64,000 bases of DNA from Hymenoscyphus infarciens. Lineage: Eukaryota > Ascomycota > Leotiomycetes > Helotiales > Helotiaceae. The stretch lies in contig LLCB01000106.1 in NCBI GenBank assembly GCA_001414345.1, forward strand, positions 111,202-175,201, written 5' to 3'. This document shows positions 10,812-26,830 of this stretch, one piece after another. Below the pieces are notes generated by a model that was given only the letters and a program-made list of their open reading frames with translations, did not search any database and was not told the DNA's origin. How positions within the stretch are numbered: position 1 is the stretch's first letter; each line of letters starts with the position of its first letter. A program made the translations under genes and the position numbers.

Positions 10812-13800
10812 AATAAATAATTATTATAAGTAATATTCTATAATACCTCTTTTTTTATTAAATATTAATCTTATAAGTTTTTTATAATAAAATAGACTAG
10901 GCTTAATTAATCTTAAGAATTAGTATAAATTATAAAATCTTCTTATAAGATATTTACTAAATCTTTAAATACTTTAAAGCTAATAAGTGTTCTTTAAGTT
11001 AAACCTAGTACTCTATTAACTCTAAACCCTTTATTCTTACTCTTAAAAAGATTAATATTTTTAGCCTTCCTCTTATTATCTTACTTAAATAAGTAGCCTT
11101 ATATTATACCTAGTACCTTTTATATACCTTTATCTTTAACTATATATTAAGATTTTAGCTTTAATATATTTATAACTACTAATTTATTTATAAGTACTAA
11201 TCTATTTATAGGTTTTATAAAACTAGATTATATCTTAGTATTTAAAGGTATAGATACTAAAACTACTTTATACTTACTATAGTAGTAAGATAGAGTAATT
11301 AAGAAGGCTCTTATAAAGGTTAAGTAAGAACTTAAACTTATATAATTCTTTAAATCTTTTATTAAGCCTCTCTTTACTATAAGATATAAATTAATTAAAT
11401 TACTTCTAATATAGTAAGAATATTATAAAATCTATTATATAAACCTTATAAAGCTTAATATAATAAAAGAACTTATTATTAGTCTTTCCTAGTCTTTTAT
11501 ACTTTTTATATTTATTTAGGCTATCTATTATTATAAAGTTTATAAGGTTTAAATTAATTATCTTAATATCTTAGTAAAATTAGCTAGCTTAAAAGTATAA
11601 GAACATACTTATATTAAAAACGAAAAACACTACTACTTTCTTATTAAATATATATAAGAAATAAGTAAGAAGATAGCTAGATTTATTAATAAAGTATAAT
11701 TTACGTATCTTATTTCTATTCTAGGTCTTACTCTCTCTTTTTCTTTAAGAGAATACTAAGGTATTCTATTCTTAAAAGAGTATTTAAGTATCTTTTTTAC
11801 TTTTCTTTTTCTTTTATATAAAGTAGTACTTAATTAGATATTTATTTTTTCTTTTTCTCTAGTATAGTAGAGAGTAAGAGAGAGAGTATACTAAAAAACC
11901 TTATTTTTTTTTTTACTTTATATCTTCTTTCTCTTTATAAAAGGTATTTCTTAAAGACTTAGAAGGTGTTTATATATTATTATTCTATATTATTATATTA
12001 TTATTATTCTTAATTATAAGAGTTTAATCCTTATAGCTACTAGTAGCTAAAGGTTATACTTACTATATTTAACTAAAAAAAAGGTTAATAGGTTTATATT
12101 AAAAATTAACTTATATTTAATCTTCCTTATATAATATAAATCTTAATAGTAGATTTTAGAGATTAGTTTCTTAAGAATCTAGTTCTTTTTTTAATTATAC
12201 TACTTTAAAGTCTCTTTTTATTTTATAAACTCTTTAATAAAAACTTATTTAGCTTATCTATTTTACTAAGTATTATCTTAATATACTACTCTTTAACTCT
12301 AAACCTCTATCTCTTTAATCTCCTTTCTTATTCTATTTAACTTATCTACTCCTTCTAGTCCTCTTTAATATATATATACTACCTACTTCTTACTTATACT
12401 ATTTCTCTTCTACTCTTCTTCTATTATTTAAAGAAGAAAAACTTCTAGTAACTAATTCTATACCTAGGTGCTTTAAAGTTAAAATCTAAGATATACTTAT
12501 CTTTTAGTAGTATTAATCCTAGACTATAGCTACTTAGAGCTAGATAACGATTATAAGCTAGGCTGTTTTTCTATTTAATCTAAACTTTTAATATATATAC
12601 CTATATTTAAAAGAACTATAGTAAATAGATATTAAGCCTTATTACCTATTTATAGAATCTATCTTAGTTAAATAGCTTAACTTCTTAATTACTAGTACTT
12701 ATTAAGTATTTAAGCTTTATAATTAAAAGTTTTAAGATAGGTTATATAAATATAAAACTACTACTTATTTATAGGATTCTAAGTTTTATATAATAGATAA
12801 TAGATTAGAATTATAACTAATATTAAAAGATATATTAAAGAGTAATATATAAAGGTATTACTATAAGTATAATAGTTAAAGCTTAGATAGTTAACTCTAG
12901 TCTAGTAAAATTATTAAAAGAGTAGAGGGTTTAGTAGAAGCTAAGATTATTATATATAGCTAAAGAGTTTTTAATCTCTCTCTCTCTCTCTTATTCTTAG
13001 AACTTCTACTTAAGATACTAGTAAGTACTTCTTTAATTAAGGAAATATATATTAAGAGAAAATTAGTAGTTTATTATATATTTAGAGGTTAAAATATTAG
13101 AAGCTAGAGAGTAGGTAAATAATAGCTACTCTTTCTTCCTCTTATTTTAAACTAAATAAGATATAGATATTAAAATAATACTCTTTTAAAGAAGGAAGGT
13201 AAAAGTAGTAAAAGAATTATAAAGCTAGAGAATATAATTATAATATTAAACTAGCTTTATTAGTAAGAGATTCTTATAATCCTCTTATTAAGAGAGTAAG
13301 AAAGAAGTAACTTTAATATACTTACTTATATAAAGATATAAACTAACTTTAGATATTTCCTATTCTAACTATTAAGATAAGTACTCTCTCTTTATTTAAA
13401 ATAAGAAGTCTTTAAGAATATTTTATAGTGTTTTAAAAGAACTTTTATTAGCTTAAATTTAATTATAAGCTAGTTAAGTAAATAGCTAAATAAATTTAAG
13501 TTATATTTATTTAGTTATAAAGTTAAGTTCTAACTAGGCTTTATAGTATAGCTTCTTAATAAAAGTATTTTAAAGATATCTTATATTTTTATTTTTATAA
13601 AGCTTTATATTTTTAGTAATTAATAATTTAATTTTTAGTTTTTTTTTATAAAATTATAAAGCTAAGAGAATTACTAATATATAGTTCTTAAGTAAAAGAA
13701 TCTATATCTACTTAATATTACTAGAAGAGGAAGTAAATATATCTTATATTTTACTTATTTAACTAGAAGATAGATAGTTAGGTCTATTTATCTAATATAT

Positions 13801-16800
13801 AAGCTAATTACTAACTTAAAACTTTTAAGTATAATAAATTACTATAAGCTAGGCTTTAATAAGAAAGAGTATTAACTTTTAAGCCTTCTTTATACTTCTT
13901 TATTAATATTTTTATAGATAGAGAGTATAGTTTTAATTTAACGCTTTTTAAAGTTAGCTATTACTATCTCTTATATTTAACTTTCTTACTCTTTATATAA
14001 GTAATAATACTTAGCTTATTTAATAATACTAAGTATATTAATTCTAATTAGATATTTAAAAAAGATAATCTTATACTATTCTTTTAGTTAAAGGTTATAT
14101 AATACTTTAATACTATATTTTAAACGTCTATTATTATAAGGAAATAAAGGATATAAGAGATTAAATAAATAGATTTATAAAGATATTTATTAGAAGATAT
14201 CTTTAAACTAAGAAATTATAGAGAATACTATAATAAGTAAAGAAGCCTCTATTAGTAGTAAGATAGTATTAAAGAACCTAATATCTAATAGTAATAAAGC
14301 TTAACGTTTATAGAGAAACCTATAAAAAAAGAACTATAAACACGATTACTATCTATATTATAGTTAAGAAAGCTATAGTTTATTAGATATAAAATAGTTT
14401 AGAGATTATAAAATTAAATTATATATTATAAACTTATTCTTAAGTAGATTAATAGTTAATACTTAAAGAGAGAGAGAGTAAGTATAAATCTAATAATCTT
14501 AGCCTCTCTATATTAAGCCTCTTCTAATACTTACTTTTATATTTTAATACTTTTATAAAAAATATTATATAACTAGCTCTCTTTATATATTTATTAATAT
14601 AAAATATCGTCTCTTAGAACACTTAACTCTTATTATATTCTATTTTCTTTAAAATACTAATCTTCTTTAATATAACCTAATACTATTTTACTTAATAGTA
14701 TAGAAGTTTTTTAATAAAGTTATTAGATTTAACTAATACTTATTTATACTATTACTTAAGTTTATTTATAGCTATCTAGAAATTAATATTATTATATTAA
14801 GAGAAGAAAGAGAATATATAATACTTATATTATATTTCTTAATTTATAATTCTACTTTTATAGTTACTTAGCTTAAATAGTTATAAACCTCTTTAGAATA
14901 AGTAATTATTAATAATAATTAAGCTTAATAAACTTACTATTATTATATAATAATTACTTTCTTCCTTTTTAATTTATTAATTTTCTTTTTATAACTTAGA
15001 ATATTCTAATATTTTAGCTAAATTAATCTCTTTTATTATAAGTATATTCTTAGAAGTTATAAATAAAGTAATTTACCTAGTAGTATTCTTATCTAACTAT
15101 ATATCTTATCTAGTAGTAAGTCTTATTAAGTTACTTTATAATTCTTTTAAGAATAAGTTATAAAGAATAGTAATAGAGACTCTATTTTATAAGAAGATAT
15201 AAGTATTTATAGTAGTTTTAATAGTAACTAGTTTTAAGATAGAAGAAATCTCTTCTAAAATAGATATTAAAGTTAGAGTAAGTAGAGGAGATATCTATAT
15301 AGAATTATTAAAGCTACCTCTATTAGATATAATTTCTATAATAGATTATAGTTCTTATAAAAATATTAGGTTATTATACTTAAGGATTATAAAAAATAGT
15401 ACTTACTAGAGTTAGGAGTTAGAAATACTTAATAATTATAGATAAGACTATTAAAAGATAACTAGAAAGTAAACTATAAGTATTACTTTTAATATAGATA
15501 ATAAATAAAGAAGCTTAAAGTTAAGAGACCTATTCTAATAATAGAGCTATAGTAAATAGTAAAAGTATAATAAGCTTTATAATAAGATAATTACTAATAA
15601 AGATCGACTTTATAAGACTAAAGAGAATAGGTTTTAGTAAAGAATTTATAACTACTTATAATACTTTAAGATAGTTATTAGAGAGAGATAGTACTTTATA
15701 GACCTATACTCTTAGTAGATATTATATATAGTAGTAATTACTTATAATATAGTAATTATATATACTATTTTATAATATAAATAGCTTAGTATAAATAAAA
15801 TAAAACTATTTCTAAAGTTATAATATTATAGAATAATCTACTATATATTTAGTTATATTTTTCTCTTATTTTTATAACTATCTTTTATTAAGTAATTTTA
15901 ATTTTAAACATTTATAGAGTTACTTATTCTCTATTATATATAATATTTATTAGAGTAGTTTTAAGTAGAATAAAAAATAATAGTATTTAATTAATTTATT
16001 ATTTACTAAAGAGCTTTAAAAAAAGTTTATATATATTTTAACTAAAAGGAAAAAGAGTTATATCTATCTTTTTATATTATAGTACTCTATATCTAGTATA
16101 AAGGTATTTAAAAAACTTTTTTTTATTATTAAACTTATTTAATATACTTCTAGTATATCTTATCTAACTCTAAGTAGTTATTACTTTAGAATAGATAGAG
16201 CTTAGTAGTTAGGTAAAAAACAAGTTTAGTCTAAATTAAAATAAACTACTAATTAAATATCTACGTTGTCTAATAAAAACGTTATATCTTATAATAGCTA
16301 AGATAGTAATAAATATAAGAATATTACCTAGAATTATAATAGGCTTAGGAATAATATTTAAGAATATAAATTAAAACCTAGCTAAATAAATATTTAAAAT
16401 TATAAAGTAAGAGATATAAATTAGACCTAGGCTTTACTAAGTCTAAGCTAAGCCTTATATAATAAGGAGATAGTATATATAGCTAAAGAGTATACTAAAA
16501 AACACTAGACAGTTACTTATATTAGTATAATTAGTAAGGTCTTTATAGTATAAAATCTTTAACTAAATACTTATACTTTTAAGTATTAAGAATACTATTA
16601 TTATATATTATAGATATAAATAGTTAAAAGTAGCTACTATTATTAAGAATAGTTTTTTCCTAACTATACTATAAAAAGCTAAAATCGTATTTTATATTAA
16701 TTTACTTTAACTATTTTATAAAATACTTATATATAGTCTAGTAAGTAAATATAAGTTTACTTATAATATCTAAGAACTATATAAAACTAGAGAACTACGT

Positions 16801-16970
16801 TAAATACTAGATCTTAAGAAAGTCTTTAAATATACCTACTTTAACTAGCTTAAGACTTAGTAAGTATATAATAATATTTTAGATAAAGATTTAAGTATTA
16901 TTATTTATAAGAAAGAGGCTAAAATATATAGAGTATTAAGGGTTTATTCTAAAGAAACTATTATAAAAGA
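10812..16970. other. RIP-saturated AT isochore, no identifiable gene
   Basis: About 6 kb in which only TpA, ApA, TpT, CpT, CpC, ApG and GpG-type steps are common. CpA, TpG and CpG are almost missing. All six frames are closed by frequent TAA and TAG. I find no LTR pair, terminal inverted repeat or recognisable protein motif. It is probably a pile of old RIPed transposons. Confidence 0.6.
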
Positions 16971-16977
16971 CATCTCT

Positions 16978-17145
16978 AAGAATACTTATATATAAGAGGC
17001 TAATAAGCTTAGAAAGATACTAGAGGTTCTTAAAGATTCTTTTATAAAAGAGGCTAATAATACTAGAGAAAAACTATAGAGAAATCTTAGAGATCCTTCT
17101 TTAAAAGAGGTTAAATAACTTAGTTAGATAATAATAAGCTTACTA
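16978..17145 (+). repeat. degenerate ~54-57 bp repeat (18-19 codons), three copies
   Basis: Three imperfect copies start at 16,978, 17,032 and 17,089 (AAGAATACT, AAAGATTCT, AGAGATCCT). All share a following block read as x-Lys-Glu-Ala/Val in the same + strand frame. The spacing is a multiple of three and each copy is Lys/Glu/Leu-rich, so this may be a coiled-coil-like repeat in a decayed reading frame. No family is recognised. Confidence 0.4.
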
Positions 17146-20100
17146 TAAGACATCTATCTAGTATATTTCTATTAAGATAGTAAAGAGCTTATAAGTTATA
17201 TTAATTCTTATAACTAGAGATAAGATAGAAACTTCTAATATAAGCGAAGAAGAGGTCTTAGGTTTTAATTACTATATTAATAAACTACTACTCTTTTCTT
17301 TATAAAAGACCTCTTAAAAGAAGTACTTATAGAGATATATAAGTATAAAAGTTTAAAGTCTTACTCTTATTATTTTTAAGTAGCTAAGTCTAATAAAAAG
17401 ACTTTTAGTAAATTCTAAAACTTAGACTAAATAAGACTTATAAATATAGTCTACTATTATAGAACTACTTTATGTCTTATAAATCTCTATTAAAGAGAAC
17501 GATTTACTAATATAATATATCTTTTTAAATTAATCTTTAATATATTACTCTCTTAGTCTTATATTATCTTTTAATATAATATTATATATAAATTTAAGCT
17601 ATATCTTATATAAGAATATAGTAAAATCTTAAAGTAAGTTAACTATATTCTAAACGTCTTCTACTAATATTTATATACTTTATCTTATTAATTAGAATAG
17701 AAGCTATATTAAATAACCTTCTTAGGTTTTAAAGATAGAGAGAGTATTAAGTAAAACTAGTTCTTAAAAATATATCTTATTCTATTCTTAAGAGTCTTAT
17801 CTACTATATATAAAGAATATATTCTTAATACTTAAACTCTTTTTTAAGTTATAATATAATATTAGTTTCTTAAAATAACTTTAAGAAAGAGATATTAAAG
17901 AATAAAAAAGCTTATTATAGAATCTAAAAGAGCTATTAAGAAGATATATATATATCTAAGAATAGAAAAAGATAATATTATTATTAAACTTAAGAAATAT
18001 ATATATCTCTAAAAGCTTTAGTTTATAAAAAAGTAAAAGCTTTAATAAGTAATTAAAAAAAGATAGCCTCTTAAGTATCTTTACTACTATCTTTTTTAAG
18101 AGTATAAAATATTATAAAGATACTAAAAAGTAGAAAAAGAATTAGAAGATCTATTAAAAGATATTCTAGTTATTAAATATCTACTTAATTAAAAGAAATC
18201 TATAGAACTATAGTATTTTATAAGACAACTTTTATTAATTAGTATAGTTAAGTAGATTACTTAAAGATATAATAATAAATTAGCTAAATAAAATATAATA
18301 TATAAAAAGTAGATAAGTAGTAACTTAATTAATTAGTACTAGATTATATAGACTTAGGATAAGATTATTAAATAATTTACTAATCTTTATTATAAGACTA
18401 TAGTATAAGTATAATAATAAAGAAATATTTAGAATTATTTTAATACTAAAGGTATAAAAAAGGCTAGCGTCTATACTTAGTTACTCTTTAATACTTTATC
18501 TAAAATATAAGTAAGAATTAAAAATATTAATAAAACTATAGCTAAACTACTACTTAATATACTAAGATCTAATATAGTTATACTTTAAATATTTAATCTT
18601 ATAATATTTAAGAAAGAATTAAATAAAGTAATATAGATTTATAAAATTATAAGAGCTTTTAGTTTAAATTTAAATAATAATAATCTTATAAGTATTTTTA
18701 GCTTTATATTAAATATTAATATTCTTTAAAAAGTTAATACTTTATAGTAATTAAAAAGAAGAAGAGAAGAGGTTAATATCTTAAGAAATAAATAGAAAAG
18801 AGTTACTTCTTAGTATATTAAAATATTATTAATACTTCTTATATAAGTATATAGTATTCTATCTTATAGTATAAAATACTAGGAATTACTTCTTTAAAGA
18901 ATTTTATAGTAGCTAAATACGTCTAAGTTACTACTAAGAGAGGAAAGAGGACTAAAGAAGGAAGAACTAGAGAAGGAAAATATAATTAAATATTTATAAA
19001 ATAAGTAAAAAGAATAATAAATTAATAAAAAGAACTAACTAGAATATTAATAGTTATTATAAATAGAGCTTATACTTTATTCTTATAGATTAAAATATAT
19101 AAAGTTAAAGATAATAAGAACTTAGAAGTATTAAAAAGTTTTAATACTAATAATAAATAAATTAAAAGCTATATTAAAGAGTTAAAAGAGTTAGCTAAGA
19201 AAGAATTAAGTAAGTAAGAAACTACTAAATAGTCTCTAGATATAGATTAAGTATAGAATTAGAATAGCCTTTTTTAAAATATCTTATTAAAACTAAATAG
19301 ATATTTAAAATTAGTTTAAAATAAGTCTAATATTATAATATAGCTATAGTAAGGTTAGTAATTAGCTAAAAGAGGAAGCTAAGATAGACTAACTTATTAT
19401 AAATAGAATACGCTTTATAAAATACTAGTCTTATAGTATAAGAGCTTAGAGAGTAGTATAGGATTTATAATAGGCTTAGTAGAAGTTATAGAAGTAGAGA
19501 GTTATAACCTCTTATAAGTAGTAAGTATTAAGACTATATAGTAAGTATATAAGTAAAAGTATAAGTAGTATAAAGTCTTTTAAGTATTTAATAGATTATT
19601 TAAGGTTATAAGATATAAATAAGTTAAATTTAAAAAATAAGAGAATTATACTTTTAATATCTTTTCCTTAACTACTTTTCTTAAATAGTATTTATAGTAG
19701 TTTTATAAATACTCTATTATAAATAGTATTTTAAATATCTTTATCTTAGGTTACTCTTATATTATAAAAGTTATAAAATTTACTAAAAGATATATTAAGA
19801 ATAGTATTAATAAACTTAATTCTATGTTTTTTAAAGTATTCCTTCTATTTAGATTTAGCTAGTATTTTCTTTCTTATACGTTCTTCTCTAATTATAGCTT
19901 AATATTTTATAATAATATATTATATAAGTTATTATCTTTTAATTATTTTAAAGTAATTAGAACTACTAGTTAGTTAAGTTAAGATTAGAATAGTAAGTAA
20001 AAGATATAGTTATTAGAGTAGACGTAGTTATTCTTCTAGTATATTAAGCGTTTCTTTTATTAAAAAGAGGTCTCTTTAGTTAAGAGGTATCTTAAAATTT

Positions 20101-23100
20101 TATAAGTTCTTATTATAAGCTCTTTTTAATCTTTTATTAAAACGTAGTATTAGTATATTTTTAGATTTTACTTATAAATTAAATAAGTTAAATCTAAATC
20201 TACTAAGTATATATCTTTTATTCTATTATAACCTATTTTTAGTTCTTTTATAATATAATATTTATAGTTATTTAGCTAGGTCTTAATTAATAATATAAAA
20301 GAGAAAGTCTATTCTAAGAATATTAAATTTATTTAACTATTTTTTAAGTAGTTAGTATAGTATAGTAAGAGATAGGAAATATTTACTAAAGTATAATATT
20401 AGTTTAATACTTATTAAATAAGTATCTTTTACTTAGCTTCTTTTTAAGTTTCTTATAAAATAATCTTATTATTCTAATCTAAAAGTAACTCTTTTTCTAT
20501 TAAGTCTATAAAGGGGTTATAGAAAAGCTTTATATAATTTTAAACTATAGTTATTTTATATTTAGCCTTCTTAATACTTAAAAGTTTATTATACTAATAT
20601 AAGAGCTAAATAGAGCCTATTTCTTTAGAATTAAGGTTATTAGGATCCTTTCTAAGATTCTTTTTACCTTAATATTTCTTTAAAATATTTTATCTATTAG
20701 ATAACTAGAATATATTTTATATTAATATTACTCTTTTTTAAATAAAGTAATAATCTAATAATTTCTTTATAATATAAGTAAGTAGTTTACTATATTCTAG
20801 ACCTTCTTAATATATAATTTCTATAAAACGTCTTATTATATTATTAATAAGTTAAGTTACTTTATATTTAATATTTAAAAGGAGTTTAATATTTATAAGA
20901 AACTTAGTATCTTTTAAATAAGTTAAAGAAATTAGTAGAATTAAAGAAGTAAGATTTATAAAGTATATAAAGAAATATCTATTTAAAATACTTACTATTA
21001 TATATATAGAACTTTAATACTATTAGCTATTTAGCTATACTTATCTAGTAAGAGTTTCTTATCTTAAGAGTAAGGATATAGAGTAATCTTTTTAGTATTA
21101 TATTATATATCTTCTAATATATAAGACGTTAAAGAGTGTTTATATTAGCCTATTTTATAAGAGTTATTAAGTATTAGTAGTTTTTAAGAGCGTTCTTACT
21201 CTACTCTTACTCTATAATAATTAGTTCTTTTAGTATTATTTACTTTATTTAGAATTCTAATTTATAAGATTTAGAAAGAGCTAATTTAAAAAGAGCTAAT
21301 TTAAAATTAGTAATTAGTATTATATTTAAGAGCTTTAAAATAATAGTTTTATTCTTAAGAAAAATTTAGAAAAATTAATTTATTATTCCTTTATATATCT
21401 ATTTCTTATAATTACTAAGATTATATAGCTTAGTTTTTACTTTTTCTTTTTAACTTTTTAAGAAGAGAAATCTACCTCTTATTATATAGATAGTCTTAAA
21501 AGATAACCTCTTAGATTTACTATTAGACTTTAAAGAAGTACTTACTTATATTAAGTAAAGTTAGGTTTAGAGAGAACGTATTCTTTTATATAGAGAGAGT
21601 TACCTACTTATATTAAGTATTATATAATTACTATCTACTTATCTACTACTATCTACTATTCTAATAGTATTATATTATATTATATATTTATATTAGTATA
21701 TTACTCTTACTACTATAATATCTAAATATTTAGTTTTTAAAAACTATAAGCTTCTTATTAGATACTATATTATTTAACTAATTAAAGTTTATCTAATAGT
21801 CTAGTTTTTAACCTATAAATACTAGTCTTCTTTTTATTATATATATAAATTTATAATATATTCTTAAAATACTTTAACTAAGAATAGATAATAATCTAGA
21901 AAAAGAAGGCTTTTAGAATAATCTTATATATAACTAGTTAAGAACTATTACTAGTTTATTATCTTTTTAAATACTTTATAGAGTTTTAATAGAATATAGA
22001 ATTTACTATTACTATTTTTATATATCTAGGTTAAGAGTAATAGCTAAAAGCTAGAGTAAAATAACTCTAGGAATTACTTCTACTTTATAATAATAATTAT
22101 AAGAAAGAATATACTAATTAGAAAAGTATAAACTCTTTACTTAGTTTTCTTATTAAACTAAAATCCTTTAATTATAGTAATCTAACGTATATTTATATTT
22201 TCTAAACGTTATAAGTACTAGCTTAATAGTTAAGACTTAAAGTAAAGAGAGTTCTTTATTAATCTAATTTATATAAATAAACATCTTAATACTCTTATTC
22301 TTTTAGATTTAACTAACTCTTTTAAATTTTAACTTACTTATATAATTATAAATTTAGTATATAAAGCTATACTTAAGAATTTAAAGAGTATTACTTTTAA
22401 GAGAATTTTAAAACTTATTAAAGATTAGAAGATAATAAGAAGTAGTTAGAGTTATAAGAATAATTTAAATTTATATAGATAATATTAAAAGTATTTATAT
22501 TACTAGTAAAAGAAATTTTTTTAATCTCTTATATTATTATAAATTATTCTAAGTAATACTATCTCCTTCTTATTTTACTATAATATATCCTTTTAATTTA
22601 TCTTAATATTATATACTCTTAAAAAAAATTAGTATAAAAGCTTACTAATATAATAGTAGAATATTAGATTAACTAGAGAGGTAGTAGAACTAGGATAGTT
22701 ATAACTACTTTTAATAAATACTCTTTTATTTTATAAGTTTTTAATTCTTTATTTTATATAAGTATTTAATAATCGATTTTAGCTATCTAATAAGCCTAAT
22801 TATCTTAATAAAAATATTAGTCTTATTACTATATTACTTTATTTTATCTCTTCTTAATATATTATAATACTAATCTAGTTTTCCTCTATCTAAGCTAATT
22901 ATAACTTATATTAGTCTTTTATTTTTTAAAATTAAATTTAATAGCTAATTCTAAAATTATTTTCTAGTTTAATATCTAAAAATAAGTATAAATCTATAGT
23001 AGGAACTTAATACTCTTATTAATATAATAGCTTTTAAGTTTACTCTCTTCTTTTAAATCTAGCTTTAGTTAAGTATAGAATTTATAAGTAGTTATCTCTA

Positions 23101-24960
23101 CTAGTATAGTAAGCTTTTATAGATATAAAACCGAATACTAAAGAGTTAACCTATAGTATTTAGGTTTTTATAATAGAAGAAGAAACATTTTAAAAAATAT
23201 AATAGTATTATATTTCTTATAAATATATTTTAAAAAAGGATTTAATATAACTAAGTTTTAAAGAATTTAGATTTCTAGTAGATAAGAGTTTATATTCTAT
23301 TAATAAGATAGAGTTATTACTAATAATATAGAATTAATATATTAATTTTAGTTCTTTATACTTAAAAAAGATCTTATAATACCTTTTTTAAAATTTAATA
23401 GCTAATAATACCTTTTAGTCTTCTAATAGTAATAAGTCTTTTAAAGAACTATTTATATAAGATAGATTTAATAAACTTCTTAGTAATCTTAGCTTTACTA
23501 ATTTTAAGTATAATATAACTATTTAAAGCTTATTAGCTTTAAAAGTTAAGTATAGATTTAAGAACTAATAAACTCGTCTCTAGTAAGATCTAGCTTATTA
23601 CTATTAACTAACTCTTTCTTATTCTCTTATCTTTTCCTAAGTATAATAGATATAAAAACTTATTAATCTTAATATTAGTAAGTTAGAATAAGAGTAAGTA
23701 TAAGAATAACTTTAGAAAGAGAAGGTAGATTAGAAATTTTTCTAAGATATAGAGCTTATTCTCTATATAAGTATTTACTATATAATAATATTAGAGCTTA
23801 AGACTTTATAAGGCTATATTTATAAGAGAATAGCTAGAATTAATATAGAAAATTCTTTAGATAACGAATCTAAAAGTCTATAAGCTAGAAAAGATAGATT
23901 AAAATTTATAATATATAATAAGTATAGAGTATTTTTAGATCTATTTAAAAGAAAGGCTAAGTAAGTAAAGTTAGAAAATTAATTTTTATAAATTATTAAG
24001 ATATTTAAATAAACTTCTTTAGTAAATATACTAATATCTTATAATATCTATTTTATAGAATTCTTCTTATAATTTCCCTTGTTTTTATATTTTATTCTTT
24101 ATATTTTATATACTAGTAAATTTCTAAAACTAATATACTATTAATAGAGTTTTTTCTATATTTCTTAGGTTTACTCTCTTTTATCTTCTTTCTTTAAAAC
24201 ACTTACTAAATCTAATAATATTTATATAAGTTTATTATATAGAAATAATAGTTTCTTAATAAGAGTTATTAGAACTTATAATTTAGAGATTTCCTACTAA
24301 ATTATATATTAAGAATATTATTAAATACTTAGATAAATAAAATAAACTAAGTAAACTAAGAGTATAGAATACTTTAGAGTTTTAATAATAGGTTATAATA
24401 TTAAAAAACTTAAGTTATAAGTAGTTAATTTTTAGTAGACTAGTATATAATATTTATATAATTTTATTATATATATTATCTTAATAGGCTTCTACTAGCT
24501 AGTTTAGAATATTTTATATATTTAAGATTTATTAAGTAAATTAAGGTATTTATTAATTATATAATTTAATAAAAAGTTAATTATTTAAACGTAGGTTATA
24601 TATTATACTATAAAATATATAATAAACTAACTAATAGACTAAATTTATATATTTTCTATATTAATAAATAGTATTTAATTAACTTTATAGAAAACTTTAT
24701 AGTAACTTAAAGTTTAAAGATAACTTATATATTATTTTATAATCTATTAAGTTATAATTATAAGCTTTTATAAGAGATCTTAGTACCTCTTAGATACTAA
24801 GAGTAAAGTATAAATATATATAACTATAGTATATACTTTAATAACTTATTACTTAGTTCCTTTTTATTAAACTTAGTATACTATATTTATTCTAACGTCT
24901 ATCTAAGCTAAGGTACTTCTTTTTAATAATAATATTATATAAAATATATACTTAATATTT
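17146..24960. other. RIP-saturated AT isochore, no identifiable gene
   Basis: Nearly 8 kb with the same extreme dinucleotide pattern as the preceding stretch. I see short A/T homopolymers and scattered stop-laden frames only. No element boundary or protein motif could be supported. Confidence 0.6.
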
Positions 24961-25110
24961 AACTTATTAAATTTTCTTTCTTTTCTAACTAAAGTTTTTA
25001 TATATTTTATTTTTTATTTTTAACTTATATAACATCTTTTACTTTTATTATATTTTCTTTTCTATTTTCTTTTCTATTTCTTTTTTTACTTTCTTTTCTA
25101 ATTCTAAGAA
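24961..25110. other. pyrimidine-rich tract
   Basis: About 150 bp made mostly of TTTCTTTTCTATT-like runs on the + strand. On the minus strand this reads as a Lys/Glu-rich segment with a Glu-Ile-Glu-Lys-Lys-Ile pattern repeated once, suggesting either the decayed coiled coil of a minus-strand gene or a purine-rich tract. Neither can be decided here. Confidence 0.35.
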
Positions 25111-26589
25111 GTTATTTTTATATTATTATATTATAGCTTTATTTTTATACTTATTAATATGTTTTAAAACTTTAGTTAGTAATATTAGATAGTATAGTTT
25201 TATACTAAGTTTAAATAAGAGTTTAAGAAGTAATTTTAATACCTATTCTCTTTAAGTATATATACTTAGATTATAAATCTAACTTTAGTAAATCTCTAAA
25301 AAAGGCTATTCTTTTATCTTAAGATCTTTACTACTTTTAAAGAGCTAGTTAATATATTTATTAGTAAGTTTAGTATAAAATATTAAAAACTTAGTTTTAG
25401 TATAGAATAATAGGTATTAGCTAGAATTATTATTAGAAATAGTATTACTAAGAGATAGTAAGATAGAAATAAATTACTCTTTATTTTAATTAGTAATAGT
25501 CTTTCTTAGATTTATATTATTATTATTAAACTCTTTATAGATTTCTCTTAGTATCTCTCTTATAATTTAAGACTTAGTTAAGATAGTTAAAACCCTTTTT
25601 ATAGTTATAAATTTATTATTATTAAGCTTAATCTTAATCTTAGATTTTAAGGTATTTATCTTAAAATTAGAGGTTTCTTTTAACTATTTCTAAGTTTCTA
25701 GACTACTATTATTAATTATACTATATTTAATACTTATATAATTTATAATTATATAATAGTTAGAACTATACTATCTTAAACTAAGATATTTAATATATTT
25801 CTTATTAGCTTCTCTCTTTCTATATATAGTAAAATATATTATAGTAGTTAAGATAAATATATAAAATAGAAGTTTTTCTAGCTTTTTCTTAGTCTTAATT
25901 TCAATTTTATTTTAATACTTTTTAGATTAAATCTCTTTTAATAGTATTTCTATTTCTACTATTAATTCTTTATTTAAATCTATTTTAAAAGTATTATAAA
26001 ACACGGTTTTAATATATTTATAAACGCCTATTCTCTACTTTACTTTTTCTTTTTTATAAACATAAATAAGTAGTTAGTCTAATTACTAAAACTTATTTAT
26101 AGAATTTTAATTAGTCTACTAAGTCTATTAAGCTTTAAGCTAAGTCTAGTATTAAGCTTAGAGCTACGTCTAGAGCTATGTTTAGTATTAAGTAGGTTAT
26201 TACTTATTTTAATATCTAGTATTCTATTACTTTATATTCTATTATTAAATATATAATAGCTTAGTTTATTACTAAGCTTATTCTCTAGCTTATTTCTATT
26301 ATAGCTATAAATAAGTCTTTCTTAGTATTAGCTAACGATTTTACTTACTAGTAATATCTTTATTTTTTTATATATAGTAGTTTATAAGAAGAGATTTAAA
26401 AAGCTTTTAAGGTTAATATTTATTTAAGTCTAGTTTACTAATCTTTTAAATTTTCTTAGTTTTTTATAATACTAGTTCTTAAACTATTTCCTTTTATTTA
26501 TTTATAACCTTATCTATTTTTAAATAACTCTTTACTAAAAATAAATTAAACTTACTTTATTAAGAAAAGGATATTTAATATACTTATAA

Positions 26590-26830
26590 TTTAATAAGGT
26601 TCTAATAGCTTACGCTTATATTTATATAGCTATTTATAACTTTCTTAACTTTAGGATTCTCTTTACTCTTTTCTCCTTTTATACTCTTAACCTCTTTATT
26701 CCTTTTATCTTCTTTTATATTTCTTTTAATATTCTTATCTTCTTAATTTCTTTTATCTTTATTATTTTCTATCTTATCTTAGTTAGCTTTTTTAACTTAT
26801 AACTCTTTTTAGTCTTCTCTTTTATTATTT
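26590..26830 (-). pseudogene. lysine-rich decayed frame fragment, unknown
   Basis: On the minus strand about 65 codons contain very few stops and are dominated by Lys, Asp, Glu and Asn, giving a strongly charged low-complexity segment. It could be part of a decayed gag-like or nuclear protein whose remaining parts may extend toward 24,960. I recognise no family. The charge bias itself is partly a product of the AAA/GAA/AAT-rich sequence left by RIP, so the coding claim is weak. Confidence 0.25.
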